From: Streptomyces lonarensis
Lineage (GTDB): Bacteria; Actinomycetota; Actinomycetes; Streptomycetales; Streptomycetaceae
DNA: 36,330 nucleotides
Assembly (NCBI RefSeq): GCF_012033735.1
Contig: NZ_JAAVJD010000030.1
Span: forward strand, 1-36,330
Reading direction: 5' to 3'
Part shown: piece after piece, positions 22,821-29,947 of the stretch
Layout: each line of letters starts with the position of its first letter
Numbering within the stretch: the first letter of the stretch is position 1
Position numbers and translations under genes: made by a program
The notes under the pieces: model-generated
Told to the model about the DNA's origin: nothing
The model's database searches: none
What the model saw: the letters and a program-made list of their open reading frames with translations, nothing else

Positions 22821-22852
22821 CCGCGCCGCCCGCCGTGCGGCGAGCGGCGCGG
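22821..22852. terminator. Bidirectional terminator between merR and phospholipase genes
   Basis: CCGCGCCGC (22821-22829) pairs with GCGGCGCGG (22844-22852), and inside it CGCCG-TG-CGGCG (22831-22842) pairs again, giving a nearly continuous hairpin between two convergent stops only 60 bp apart. Confidence 0.65.
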
Positions 22853-22866
22853 CATGCCGGGAGTGC

Positions 22867-24267
22867 TCAGTAGGTGTAGCGGTTGAGTGCGTCGACGGCG
22901 GCCATCGGGTTGCCGTCCTTGTACTGGTCGATGGCGAGGTAGTTGGGCTTCTTGCGGGCGGCGGGCATGCAGAAGCGTTCGGCGCGGTTCTGGAGCTTCT
23001 CGTTGTCGGTGCGGTACGTCGGTGCCATGGGGACGTCGCGGAAGTGGTTCATGACGAACAGCCGACGGAAGCCGTCCTCCTCGCGCGACAGCGGTATGTC
23101 GTCCCAGCGGCTGTAGCAGCTCCAGTCCCCCGTGCCGAGCCCACCGCCCATCGACCAGTAGTTCTCCACCGTCCAGTCGCGCTGGCTCATGAACCCCAGC
23201 GCGTTCTTGCCGTTGCTCCGGGCGGACGCCGCGGTGTCGCTGGTGAACAGCAGCAACCGCTGGTCGGTGCGGCGGAGTTCGGCGAGCGTGGGCCAGCCGT
23301 GCTCCCGCACCCCGGCCGCGTCCGGCCGGAAGACCCGGTCCGCGAGCGCACTGCCGGCGCCCAGCTGCCCGGCGAGTTCGGTGCGCAGCTGCTCGGCGGT
23401 CGAGTAGTCCTCCAGGAAGACGGTCACCACCGCGTCGCGATCCTCCGCGAGGAAGGCGCCGATGTCCGCGAAGAAGTCGGCGGCCGGCCTGGCGCGCGAG
23501 CAGTTCCCGACGACCGGGATGTCGTGGCAGAGCCGCAGCCGCCCAGCGGCGTGATGGGCGTCCAGCATGAGCGCGTGCGCTCCGGCGCGCAGCTGCGCCG
23601 CGACGTCGTGCGGCTGGTTGGGGGCGACGAGGAAACCGGGCTGGTCCTCGGTGTTGTGCATCGCGTTGTGCGTGGTCAGGAACGTCACCTCGTCGAGCCG
23701 GGGCGTCGCCGGCATCGGAGCCCGCGGGGGCGACACCGGCGTGAGGTGCCACTCCTGCCGCGGGCCCGATCCCGCGGCGGCGACCGCGCGGGCGGTGGCC
23801 CCGTGGCCCTCCCCGCCGACCAGGACGCGGCCGGAGCCACGGGCCTCGATCCGGTGGCGCCCGTCAGCCTGCTCCTGCACCAGCCACTCCGTGCGCGGAC
23901 CGGAACAGGTGCCCACCGACAGCCGGGCGTCGGCGCCGGAGGCGTTCTCCTCGGTCAGGCAGACGTCCGCCGCCCCGACGCTGCGGAGTGTGTGGCCGCC
24001 GTTCGGACTCTCCCTCAACTCCCACTGCTGGCGGTCCTCGTCGCCGCGCGGCCGATTGGTGGTCACCCAGGAGCCGGACGCGGACAGCTGGTTCCCGTCC
24101 GCGACGTTCTGGACGAAGAGCGACCCGGTCAGGGCGGGAGTCGTCGCCCCGGACCCGGGTCGGTCCAGGGTGCTGGGCCCGCCGAGCGCGGCGGCGGCCG
24201 GCGCGGTCAGCAGGGACAGGGCGAGTGCGGCACACCAGGCGGTGGCGGCCGTGAGTCGGGCATGCAC
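22867..24267 (-). CDS. Secreted phosphatidylinositol-specific phospholipase C-like protein with beta-trefoil region
   Basis: A 466-residue exported protein. Residues 1-28 are a Sec signal peptide (LTAATAWCAALALSLLTAPA, cleavage after AAA). Residues about 45-185 are a ricin-type beta-trefoil-like region with QxW-like repeats (QQWELRE, TEWLVQE, QEWHLTP). Residues about 190-466 match the PLC X-domain: VTFLTTHNAMHNTED carries the first catalytic His and LRLCHDIPVVGNC the second; VVTVFLEDY and ALMLDAHHAAG fit the TIM-barrel strands. GTG 24267 has GGGAGA upstream and starts the signal peptide; the frame continues open to 25059. It probably cleaves phospholipid or acts on a glycosylated surface, with the trefoil as binding module (inference). 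Confidence 0.85.
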   Translation of the reverse strand: MHARLTAATAWCAALALSLLTAPAAAALGGPSTLDRPGSGATTPALTGSLFVQNVADGNQLSASGSWVTTNRPRGDEDRQQWELRESPNGGHTLRSVGAADVCLTEENASGADARLSVGTCSGPRTEWLVQEQADGRHRIEARGSGRVLVGGEGHGATARAVAAAGSGPRQEWHLTPVSPPRAPMPATPRLDEVTFLTTHNAMHNTEDQPGFLVAPNQPHDVAAQLRAGAHALMLDAHHAAGRLRLCHDIPVVGNCSRARPAADFFADIGAFLAEDRDAVVTVFLEDYSTAEQLRTELAGQLGAGSALADRVFRPDAAGVREHGWPTLAELRRTDQRLLLFTSDTAASARSNGKNALGFMSQRDWTVENYWSMGGGLGTGDWSCYSRWDDIPLSREEDGFRRLFVMNHFRDVPMAPTYRTDNEKLQNRAERFCMPAARKKPNYLAIDQYKDGNPMAAVDALNRYTY

Positions 24268-24363
24268 AGGGGGTCTCCCTCGGCCGGACGGGCAGGCGCG
24301 GTGGCGCGCCCCGCCGTGACGGTGGCACACGCAGGCGTCGAGCGGCTGAACAACGGGGGAGTT

Positions 24364-24397
24364 CCGGTCCCGCCGACGGCAGTTCGTCGGAAACCGG
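24364..24397 (-). terminator. Two-tier hairpin after the MarR gene
   Basis: Outer arms CCGGT (24364-24368) and ACCGG (24393-24397) enclose inner arms CCGACG (24373-24378) and CGTCGG (24385-24390). It lies 80 bp downstream of the MarR stop and upstream of the phospholipase gene on the same strand. Confidence 0.4.
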
Positions 24398-24476
24398 TCC
24401 CTGTGGCGGGGGCGTCGACCGCTGCCGTCCCGCCCGGGGGAACGGCGTGCAGGTCGGCCCGGGCCGACGCGTTGTC

Positions 24477-24944
24477 TCAGTCGGGCTGTTGCTCCATGTG
24501 GGCCAGCACGCGGGCCGACAGGCGGCCGAGGGTGTCGAGTTCCTCCTGGGTGAGGGCGTCGATGAACAGGCGGCGCACGTGCTCGACGTGCAGTGGTGCG
24601 GCCTCCTCGATGGCCCGGTACCCCTCCGGGGTGGCGACGACGAACGCGCCTCGCCCGTCCTCGGGGCACTCCTCCCGTGTCACGAGTCCGCGCTTCGCCA
24701 TCCGCCCGACCTGGTGCGACATCCGGCTCTTCTCCCACTCGACCCGCCGGGTGAGGTTGAGGAAGCGCATGCGCCCGCCCTCGCTCTCGGTCAGTGCGGC
24801 CAGGACGACGTAGTCGGCCGCGGAGAGCTTCGAGTCGGACTGGAGGTGCCGGGAGAGCCTCCCGACGAGCTTCTCCTGCATGCGGATGAAGTGGTCCCAG
24901 GCCGCCTTCTGCTCCGGGTCGAGCCAGCGAGGCGTTGCGTTCAT
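24477..24944 (-). CDS. MarR-family transcriptional regulator
   Basis: A 155-residue winged-helix repressor. Helical dimerisation N terminus (QKAAWDHFIRMQEKLVGRL), then LSAADYVVLAALTESEGGRM, recognition helix NLTRRVEWEKSRMSHQVGRM, and the wing RGLVTREECPEDGRGAFVVA, followed by EGYRAIEEAAPLHVEHVRRL. The single Cys in the wing (REECPEDGR) could be redox-sensing. Start ATG 24944. Divergent from an isochorismatase-family gene; two matching palindromes lie between, so it probably represses that gene and itself, with release by a small ligand. Confidence 0.92.
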   Translation of the reverse strand: MNATPRWLDPEQKAAWDHFIRMQEKLVGRLSRHLQSDSKLSAADYVVLAALTESEGGRMRFLNLTRRVEWEKSRMSHQVGRMAKRGLVTREECPEDGRGAFVVATPEGYRAIEEAAPLHVEHVRRLFIDALTQEELDTLGRLSARVLAHMEQQPD

Positions 24945-25044
24945 GGGGGGAGCGTAGCGATCGGGCCCGCCGCGCAGCCATCCGGAGCGCGGAGCTTCCG
25001 GCGGGCGGCCCGGGCCACCGCGGCAACTCCCCTCGCCACAGCCA

Positions 25045-25097
25045 TGGTTGACACGTCACCCACCGGGGCCTAGCTTACGTAATTGACGTGTCAACCA
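25045..25097. promoter_or_regulatory. Divergent MarR operator pair and hydrolase promoter
   Basis: TGGTTGACACGTCA (25045-25058) and TGACGTGTCAACCA (25084-25097) form a perfect 14-bp inverted repeat. Each half holds a palindromic site of the form TTGAC-N2-GTCAA (25048-25059, one end mismatched; 25083-25094, perfect). On the plus strand TTGACA (25048-25053) and TAGCTT (25071-25076) are spaced by exactly 17 bp, a good promoter for the hydrolase. One site covers the -35, the other the expected transcription start, the layout expected for MarR repression. Confidence 0.75.
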
Positions 25098-25202
25098 AAA
25101 CGGTTCGGGGCGGCAGTCGGTCAGCCCTGCACGGTCCGCGAGCAACACCGGAAACCGGTGCCGCGCCGCGACCCGTGGACACCACCTCCGGAAGGGGAAC
25201 CC

Positions 25203-25856
25203 ATGAGCTCCGAGAACAAGGCCGGTCTCGGCGCACTGCTGACACCCGAGGAGAGCGTGCTGGTGCTCATCGACCACCAGCCGTTCCAGTTCGCCAACCT
25301 GAACAGCCACGAGCCGACGATGATCATCAACAACACCGTCGGGCTCGCCAAGGCAGCCAAGGTCTTCGACGTCCCGACCGTCCTCACCACCGTCCTGGAG
25401 GACCGCGGCGGCCTGCTGCTCCAGGCGCTCCAGGACGTGTACCCGGAGCAGAAGCCGATCGACCGCACCTTCATCAACACCTGGGAGGACCAGCGCGTCG
25501 TCGACGCCGTCAAGGCGACCGGACGCAAGAAGCTGATCATCGCCGGCCTGTGGACGGAGATCTGCGTCGCGATGCCGGCGATCCAGGCCGCCGGCGAGGG
25601 TTTCGACGTCCACGTGGTCACCGACGCCTGCGGCGGAGCCTCGGCGGAGGCCCACGACATGGCGGTGCGCAGGATGACCCAGGCGGGCGTCGTGCCGATC
25701 ACCTGGCAGGCCGTCGCCGCCGAGTGGCAGCGCGACTGGGCCCGGGAGAAGACCCTGGCCGGTACCACCGACATCCTCATCCAGCACGGCGGAGCCACCG
25801 GAGTCGCCTTCGCCTGGGAGACCCAGCTCCTCGCCGGGCGCGAGCGCGGCGCCTGA
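25203..25856 (+). CDS. Isochorismatase-family hydrolase (YcaC-like)
   Basis: A 217-residue cysteine-hydrolase superfamily member. ESVLVLIDHQPFQF gives the catalytic Asp (LIDHQ); RKKLIIAGLWTEICVAMPAI gives the Lys region and the nucleophile Cys (TEICV, the T-x-x-C-V motif with a following cis-peptide position). VHVVTDACGGASAEAHDMAV fits the conserved 'DacG..s...h..a'. It probably hydrolyses an amide, nicotinamide-like compound or other small molecule; the substrate is unknown. ATG 25203 follows GGAAGGGGAA. Controlled by the divergent MarR gene (inferred from operators). Confidence 0.9.
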   Translation: MSSENKAGLGALLTPEESVLVLIDHQPFQFANLNSHEPTMIINNTVGLAKAAKVFDVPTVLTTVLEDRGGLLLQALQDVYPEQKPIDRTFINTWEDQRVVDAVKATGRKKLIIAGLWTEICVAMPAIQAAGEGFDVHVVTDACGGASAEAHDMAVRRMTQAGVVPITWQAVAAEWQRDWAREKTLAGTTDILIQHGGATGVAFAWETQLLAGRERGA

Positions 25857-26276
25857 CACGACCGCTCGCCCGACCGGCGGACGGGCCCGCGCCGCGAAAC
25901 GACCGCTCGCCCCGGGCCGCGGCAGTGGCGCCGGTCGCACAGCGGCGGTGTGGCGGGGCGACGGGGCGGGGGTACGGCGGTGCGGCGGGACGAGGGGACG
26001 ACGGCGGGGCGACAGCGGGCTGCCGTTCGCACCGGGCGGAGGAGGGGGCGGCCCGGTCCGGACGTGGCCCGGTCCGGACGCGCGGCAGCGGCGCACGGGT
26101 GAGAACGACACCACGGGACGACGCCGTCCGGGTCAGCAACGGCGTTGCGCGGTCCGCCCGCGCCGGGCTCACTGCTGAGCTGACGCCGGGCAGGCGCGGC
26201 CGCCCCTCCGGGGGCCGCGCCTCACGACAACAACCACGCGTGCGGGCGAACGCCCGCAGCGGACGATGGAGAGCAC
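25857..26276. other. Intergenic region with direct repeat, hairpin and palindrome
   Basis: I see no gene in this 420-bp GC-rich stretch. It holds a 15-bp direct repeat GGCCCGGTCCGGACG at 26050-26064 and 26066-26080, a hairpin with 10-bp arms AGGCGCGGCC (26192-26201) and GGCCGCGCCT (26213-26222), and a palindrome TGCGGGCG-AA-CGCCCGCA at 26241-26258. The palindrome lies just upstream of the GNAT gene's ribosome-binding site and may be an operator; the hairpin may terminate leftward or upstream transcripts. Confidence 0.5.
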
Positions 26277-26585
26277 ATGTCAGTCGACGTACGCGACGTA
26301 CCCGAACTCAAGCGGTACGAGGCGCGTGTGGACGGCCGGACCGAGGTCGCCGGCCGTGCCGAGTACATCCGGACCCCTGAACTCATCGCCTTCACCCACA
26401 CCGAGGTCGAACCCGGCCACGAAGGCCAGGGAGTCGGCTCGGCCCTGGTCTCCCACGCCCTCGACGCGGCACGCGCCGACAACCTGCGCGTGCTGGCGAC
26501 CTGCCCGTTCTTCGCGCAGTGGATCGCACGGCACCCGGACTACCAGGACCTGCTCTACCAGTCCCGCAGCAATGTCAGCGACTGA
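26277..26585 (+). CDS. GNAT-family N-acetyltransferase (YjdJ-like)
   Basis: A 102-residue compact acetyltransferase-fold protein of the NATD1/YjdJ type. LIAFTHTEVEPGHEGQGVGS is the acetyl-CoA-binding motif A (Q/R-x-x-G-x-G/A), followed by ALVSHALDAARADNLRVLAT and CPFFAQWIARHPDYQDL, the family's 'CpF...wi..hPey..L' end. GGAGAG precedes ATG 26277. It overlaps the following Fe-S gene by 14 bp; E. coli yjdJ also sits next to the YjdI Fe-S gene, so they probably work together. Acceptor substrate is unknown. Confidence 0.88.
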   Translation: MSVDVRDVPELKRYEARVDGRTEVAGRAEYIRTPELIAFTHTEVEPGHEGQGVGSALVSHALDAARADNLRVLATCPFFAQWIARHPDYQDLLYQSRSNVSD

Positions 26586-26919
26586 GTCAGGGGGCACGGC
26601 CCCCGCTGCGGCGGCGCCCGACCCTGTGCCGGGCGTACGGACGTACCGGGGCGCGGAGATCACCGTCAGTTTCGAGGCCGCGCTCTGCCGACACGCCGCC
26701 GAGTGCGTCGGCGGTCTGCCGCAGGTCTTCGACCCCGGACGACGACCGTGGATCACCCCAGACGCGGCCGACGCCGACCGCGTCGCCGACATCGTCGGCC
26801 GCTGCCCCTCCGGAGCGCTGCGGTACCGACTCACGGACGGCGAGGTGGACGACACCCCCAAGCCCCGCGGGCCGGCCGCTTCCGCAGTCGACCGGCCCGG
26901 GGCGGCCGAGGCGGACTGA
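26572..26919 (+). CDS. YjdI-like divergent 4Fe-4S mono-cluster protein
   Basis: A 115-residue protein. The conserved core is VRTYRGAEITVSFEAALCRH then AAECVGGLPQVFDPGRRPWI, and VGRCPSGALRYRL. Cys in LCRHAAEC and GRCPSG provide ligands for a single iron-sulfur cluster of the YjdI/DUF-type. N- and C-terminal tails are Pro/Ala-rich. ATG 26572 (MSATESGG) lies inside the GNAT gene, indicating translational coupling. Partner of the GNAT protein by context; the reaction is not known. Confidence 0.85.
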   Translation: MSATESGGTAPAAAAPDPVPGVRTYRGAEITVSFEAALCRHAAECVGGLPQVFDPGRRPWITPDAADADRVADIVGRCPSGALRYRLTDGEVDDTPKPRGPAASAVDRPGAAEAD

Positions 26920-26926
26920 CAGCAGC

Positions 26927-26939
26927 GGCGCTGTGCGCC
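26927..26939 (+). terminator. Short hairpin after the YjdI-like gene
   Basis: GGCGC-TGT-GCGCC lies 8 bases after the stop, between convergent genes. The stem is only 5 bp, so this is a weak call. Confidence 0.3.
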
Positions 26940-27033
26940 TGGTCGGAACCGCCACGCCTCGCGGCGTCCCGCACGGTGACCACCACGGAGAGGGCCGGAC
27001 CAGTGCGCCCGCGGCGTCCTGAGTCACGTCACC

Positions 27034-27732
27034 TCAGCACTTGGTGGACTCCTGCTCGATCTCGGTGTCCGTCGTCTGCCAGACCCCGAGGTCGTTCCGC
27101 TGGAGACGGGCCTTCTGGTAGCTCGGGAGCGCATCGGGGTTGGGCTCGAACTCGACTTCCCCGGTGTCGAAGCGGGTGTCCCTGACGTCGCTGAAGTCTC
27201 GGCAGTACTCGACGAACGCGACGTCACCCTCGACGTCGAGGACCCGGTGCCCGGTGAAGCGCATGATGCCTTCCGAGGTGCCGCCCTTCTCGACGATGTA
27301 CTCGAGGGACTCCATGTCCTGCCTGTAGGACTCGCCGGTCGTGTAGAAGCTGACGGAGGAGTTCTCCAGGTCGTGGCTGGTCAGGACCTCGAAGACAGAC
27401 TTGATCTGCCACTGGCTGTCCGTGAGGATCGCGTCGTGCTCCGGGTTCCCGGTGTCGGGTTCCTCGAAGACGAGTTGGAGGGAGTCGCCCACCTCGATGT
27501 CGGGGCGGTCGATGTCGTCCTCGGCCGGGGCGTCGGTGTTGCCGTCGCCATCCGCTTCCGTGTCGGGTGCGTCGGTCGCCGCGTTGTCGTGCTGTGCCGG
27601 CCCCCGGTCGAGCCCGACGATCTCCTCACCTGCGTTGCCGCTGCCGCAGGCAGCGAGCAGCAGACTGGAGGCTGCGACCGCTGCCAGCGCAGTCGTGGTG
27701 CGGCGGTGGGCAAAGCGAGGTCGGCGGTTCAC
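27034..27732 (-). CDS. Lipoprotein, paralog A of the array
   Basis: A 232-residue exported lipoprotein. NRRPRFAHRRTTTALAAVAA starts the signal peptide and LLLAACGS is the lipobox (Cys at about residue 29). An acidic Asp/Ala/Glu/Asn linker runs to about residue 75. The folded domain has IEVGDSLQLVFEEPDTGNPE, a helix-strand core (QWQIKSVFEVLTSHDLENSS), FVEYCRDFSDVRDTRFDTGE and a C-terminal strand GVWQTTDTEIEQESTKC. The Cys in EYCRDFS and the terminal Cys may form a disulfide. The fold resembles small NTF2-like secreted domains, which is a guess. GTG start 27732. Paralogs lie at 27882, 29075 and 31020. Function unknown. Confidence 0.85.
   Translation of the reverse strand: MNRRPRFAHRRTTTALAAVAASSLLLAACGSGNAGEEIVGLDRGPAQHDNAATDAPDTEADGDGNTDAPAEDDIDRPDIEVGDSLQLVFEEPDTGNPEHDAILTDSQWQIKSVFEVLTSHDLENSSVSFYTTGESYRQDMESLEYIVEKGGTSEGIMRFTGHRVLDVEGDVAFVEYCRDFSDVRDTRFDTGEVEFEPNPDALPSYQKARLQRNDLGVWQTTDTEIEQESTKC
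27321..27520. repeat. 200-bp near-identical tract shared by paralogs A and B (copy in A)
   Basis: This tract matches 28169-28368 base for base except one difference (GGGTTCCC here, GGGCTCCC there). The rest of genes A and B is much more diverged, so the tract points to recent gene conversion or recombination between paralogs. Confidence 0.85.
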
Positions 27733-27751
27733 GCGGGTTCCCCCAGATTCG

Positions 27752-27779
27752 GTTCGAACGCGACGGCTGCCCCACCGTA
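27752..27779 (-). promoter_or_regulatory. Shared upstream block of paralog A (promoter and palindrome)
   Basis: A TACGGT -10-like hexamer (minus strand, 27779-27774) lies 42 bases before the GTG, with TTGTAG about 18-19 bases further upstream as a possible -35. The palindrome GTTCGAAC (27752-27759) lies 20 bases before the start. Both elements recur at the same spacing before paralogs B, C and D. Confidence 0.5.
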
Positions 27780-27881
27780 TCCGTCGGTGTCGATGCCGCT
27801 ACAAGGCCGTCAGGAGGCGGCTGCGGATGAGGCAGCGCCGGACGCCGGTTGCGCGTGAGGCCCTTCGTGGCCGGCTGTGAC

Positions 27882-28559
27882 TCAGCATTTCGAGGACGAC
27901 TCCTCGATGTCTGTGTCGGTGGTCTGCCACACGCCGATCTCGTTCCTCTGCATCCGGACCTCGTAGTACGTGGGCTTTGCTTCGGGGGTCGCCTCGGAGC
28001 GCACTTCCCCGGTCTCGAAGTGCAGTCCGACCACTCTGCTGAAGTCCCGGCAGTACTCGGCGAACGCCACGCTGCCGTCGGAACTGACGACCCGGTGGTT
28101 GTAGAAGCGCATCTCGCCTGCCGAGGTCCGCCCCTCGGAGACGAGGAACTCAAGAGCTTCCATGTCTTGCCTGTAGGACTCGCCGGTCGTGTAGAAGCTG
28201 ACGGAGGAGTTCTCCAGGTCGTGGCTGGTCAGGACCTCGAAGACAGACTTGATCTGCCACTGGCTGTCCGTGAGGATCGCGTCGTGCTCCGGGCTCCCGG
28301 TGTCGGGTTCCTCGAAGACGAGTTGGAGGGAGTCGCCCACCTCGATGTCGGGGCGGTCGATGTCGTCCACAGGCGGGGCCACGGTGTCGCTGTCGGGTGC
28401 GTCGTTCGCCGCGTCGCCGTTCTGGGCCTGGCTCTGGTCGGGCCCGGTGCTGTGGTCGTCGGCGTCGTCGCCGCAGGCGGTGAGCAGCAAGGCGGCGGCT
28501 GCGACCGTGGCGAGTGCGGTGGTGGTGCGGCGGTGTGCGTGGCGAGGTCGGCGGTTCAC
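27882..28559 (-). CDS. Lipoprotein, paralog B of the array
   Basis: A 225-residue lipoprotein, GTG start 28559 (NRRPRHAHRRTTTALATVAA; lipobox LLLTACGD). The linker is Asp/Gln/Asn/Pro-rich. The domain is the same as in paralog A: DRPDIEVGDSLQLVFEEPDT, FVLEVLTS-type core identical to A over the shared tract, then FYNHRVVSSDGSVAFAEYCR and GVWQTTDTDIEESSSKC with the terminal Cys. The N-terminal half matches paralog C, the central part matches paralog A, so gene B is a mosaic of its neighbours. Function unknown. Confidence 0.85.
   Translation of the reverse strand: MNRRPRHAHRRTTTALATVAAAALLLTACGDDADDHSTGPDQSQAQNGDAANDAPDSDTVAPPVDDIDRPDIEVGDSLQLVFEEPDTGSPEHDAILTDSQWQIKSVFEVLTSHDLENSSVSFYTTGESYRQDMEALEFLVSEGRTSAGEMRFYNHRVVSSDGSVAFAEYCRDFSRVVGLHFETGEVRSEATPEAKPTYYEVRMQRNEIGVWQTTDTDIEESSSKC
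28169..28368. repeat. 200-bp near-identical tract shared by paralogs A and B (copy in B)
   Basis: Matches 27321-27520 with one mismatch at an offset of 848 bp. It covers the middle of the lipoprotein domain and stops at the linker. Confidence 0.85.
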
Positions 28560-28794
28560 GCGGGTTCCCCCAGAGTTGGTTCGAACGCGACGGGTCGTCA
28601 ACCGTATCCGTCGGTGTCGATGCCGCCACGAAGAGCTGACGTCATCAGACTTCGGCGTACGCGACGCCGCCGTCGGCCTCCGCGACCTGGATGTTTCCGC
28701 AGGCCGGCCTGAAGGGCGATAGAAGCGGGCATCGTCCCCGGCGCTTCGCCGGCCCGTGCTCCGCTCGGTGTCGACGCTGCCACCGGTGCGTGCG
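28383..28794. repeat. ~410-bp duplicated segment spanning signal/linker, promoter and upstream tail (copy 1)
   Basis: This segment is nearly identical to 29579-29990. It includes the 5' end of paralog B, the shared promoter block, and the sequence further upstream with the hairpin CCGGCG-CTT-CGCCGG (28738-28752). Only scattered substitutions and one or two single-base indels distinguish the copies. Confidence 0.8.
28579..28606 (-). promoter_or_regulatory. Shared upstream block of paralog B
   Basis: GTTCGAAC at 28579-28586 and minus-strand TACGGT at 28606-28601, at 20 and 42 bases before the GTG, as in the other paralogs. The -35 region differs (TCGTGG). Confidence 0.5.
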
Positions 28795-29078
28795 TCCAGT
28801 ACGTCTCCGTCTCAACCGGTGTGCGGAGCGGGGCGCAGTAGCAGGCCGGGTGGAGTTCACGTCGAGGTGGTGAGCGCCCCCTCGGGGCTCCGTGCGGGTG
28901 GAGCGAGAATGATGCGGACTTCCTCCGGGGTTCCAACTCCCGTACTGATTCCGCCGGCCCCGTCGGAGCTCCCGTCCGTCTCGCCGTTGTCGTGCCCGAA
29001 GTCGTCGGCTGAGACGGCGGAGGGCCACGTGACAAGGGTGATCACTGCGGCTGTGACGGCGAGTCGGCGCGGGATCAC
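28795..29078 (-). pseudogene. Truncated, frameshifted copy of the secreted partner protein
   Basis: Reading from GTG 29078 (or 29084), the product has a signal peptide (RRLAVTAAVITLVTWPSAVSA) and then GGISTGVGTPEEVRIILAPP and ARSPEGALTTST before a stop at 28857. The intact neighbour at 30001-31023 has GGIQAGAGRPSEARITFTPA and SSEGALTAPHW in the same place. After a one-base insertion the homologous frame continues as PACYCAPLRTPVETETYW against PACYYAPLRTPAEMESYW, and then ends abruptly at about 28795, where sequence normally found past the gene's end begins. So the copy has both a frameshift and an ~850-bp deletion. The GTGA overlap with lipoprotein C is retained. Confidence 0.8.
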
Positions 29079-29755
29079 GGACACTTGTCAGAAGCTCCCT
29101 CGGCTGACGTGTCAGTTGTCTGCCAGACGCCGATGCCGTTCTTCTCCAGTCGAATTTCGTAGAACGTCGGTGCGGCGTTGGCGTCGGCCTCCTCGGCCAC
29201 TTCGCCGGTTGCGAAGTCGATGCTGTAGACCTCGCTGAAGTCACGGCAGTACTTGGCGAATGCGATGTCTCCGTCCACGGAGGTGACGTCGCGAGCGAAG
29301 AACTTCATCACGCCTCCGGATGCGCGACCACGTTCGATCACCCTCTCCAGGACACCAAGGTCGTTGGCCAGGGCATTGCCAGTGGTGTAGAAGCCAACCG
29401 AAGAGTTCTCGGTGTCGTGGGTGGTAAGGACCTCGAAGACGGCGCGGATCTGCTGCTCGTTGTCGAACAGAATCTGCTCGTGCAGCGGCTCCAGGTCGCT
29501 CGGCTTCTCGAATACCATCTCAAGCGAGTCTGCCACTTCGATCTCCGGGCGGTCGATGGCGTCTTCGCCCTCGGCGTCGGTGTCGCTGTCGGGTGTGTCG
29601 TTTGCCGCGTCGCCGTTCTGGGCCTGGCTCTGGTCGGGCCCGGTGCTGTGGTCGTCGGCGTCGTCGCCGCAGGCGGTGAGCAGCAAGGCGGCGGCTGCGA
29701 CCGCGGCGAGGGCGGTGGTGGTGCGGCGGTGTCCGTGGCGAGGTCGGCGGTTCAC
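29075..29755 (-). CDS. Lipoprotein, paralog C of the array
   Basis: A 226-residue lipoprotein, GTG start 29755 (NRRPRHGHRRTTTALAAVAA; lipobox LLLTACGD). Linker SQAQNGDAANDTPDSDT is almost the same as in B. The domain diverges: ADSLEMVFEKPSDLEPLHEQ, RAVFEVLTTHDTENSSVGFY, AFAKYCRDFSEVYSIDFATG, GVWQTTDTSAEGASDKCP. The conserved Cys pair is kept. Its TGA overlaps the GTG of the truncated secreted gene downstream, the same coupling as in D. Function unknown. Confidence 0.85.
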   Translation of the reverse strand: MNRRPRHGHRRTTTALAAVAAAALLLTACGDDADDHSTGPDQSQAQNGDAANDTPDSDTDAEGEDAIDRPEIEVADSLEMVFEKPSDLEPLHEQILFDNEQQIRAVFEVLTTHDTENSSVGFYTTGNALANDLGVLERVIERGRASGGVMKFFARDVTSVDGDIAFAKYCRDFSEVYSIDFATGEVAEEADANAAPTFYEIRLEKNGIGVWQTTDTSAEGASDKCP

Positions 29756-29773
29756 GCGGGGCCCCCAGAGTTG

Positions 29774-29801
29774 GTTCGAACGCAACGGGTGGTCAACCGT
29801 A
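29774..29801 (-). promoter_or_regulatory. Shared upstream block of paralog C
   Basis: GTTCGAAC at 29774-29781 and minus-strand TACGGT at 29801-29796, 19 and 41 bases before the GTG. One base shorter than the others because of a single-base deletion near the start. Confidence 0.5.
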
Positions 29802-29932
29802 TCCGTCGGTGTCGATGCCGCCACGAAGAGCTGACGTCATCAGACTTCGGCGTACGCGACGCCGCCGTCGGCCTTCGCGACCCGGATGTTTCCGCAGGCC
29901 GGCCTGAAGGGCGATAGAAGCGGGCATCGTCC

Positions 29933-29947
29933 CCGGCGCTTCGCCGG
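29933..29947 (-). terminator. Hairpin after the secreted protein gene
   Basis: CCGGCG-CTT-CGCCGG is a 6-bp stem with a 3-nt loop, 54 bases past the stop at 30001. An identical hairpin follows the truncated copy at 28738-28752. Confidence 0.45.

Noticed and set aside
24268..25059. 264-residue upstream extension of the phospholipase frame
   Set aside because: It runs through the MarR gene in another frame; the signal peptide starts at the GTG at 24267, which has a ribosome-binding site.
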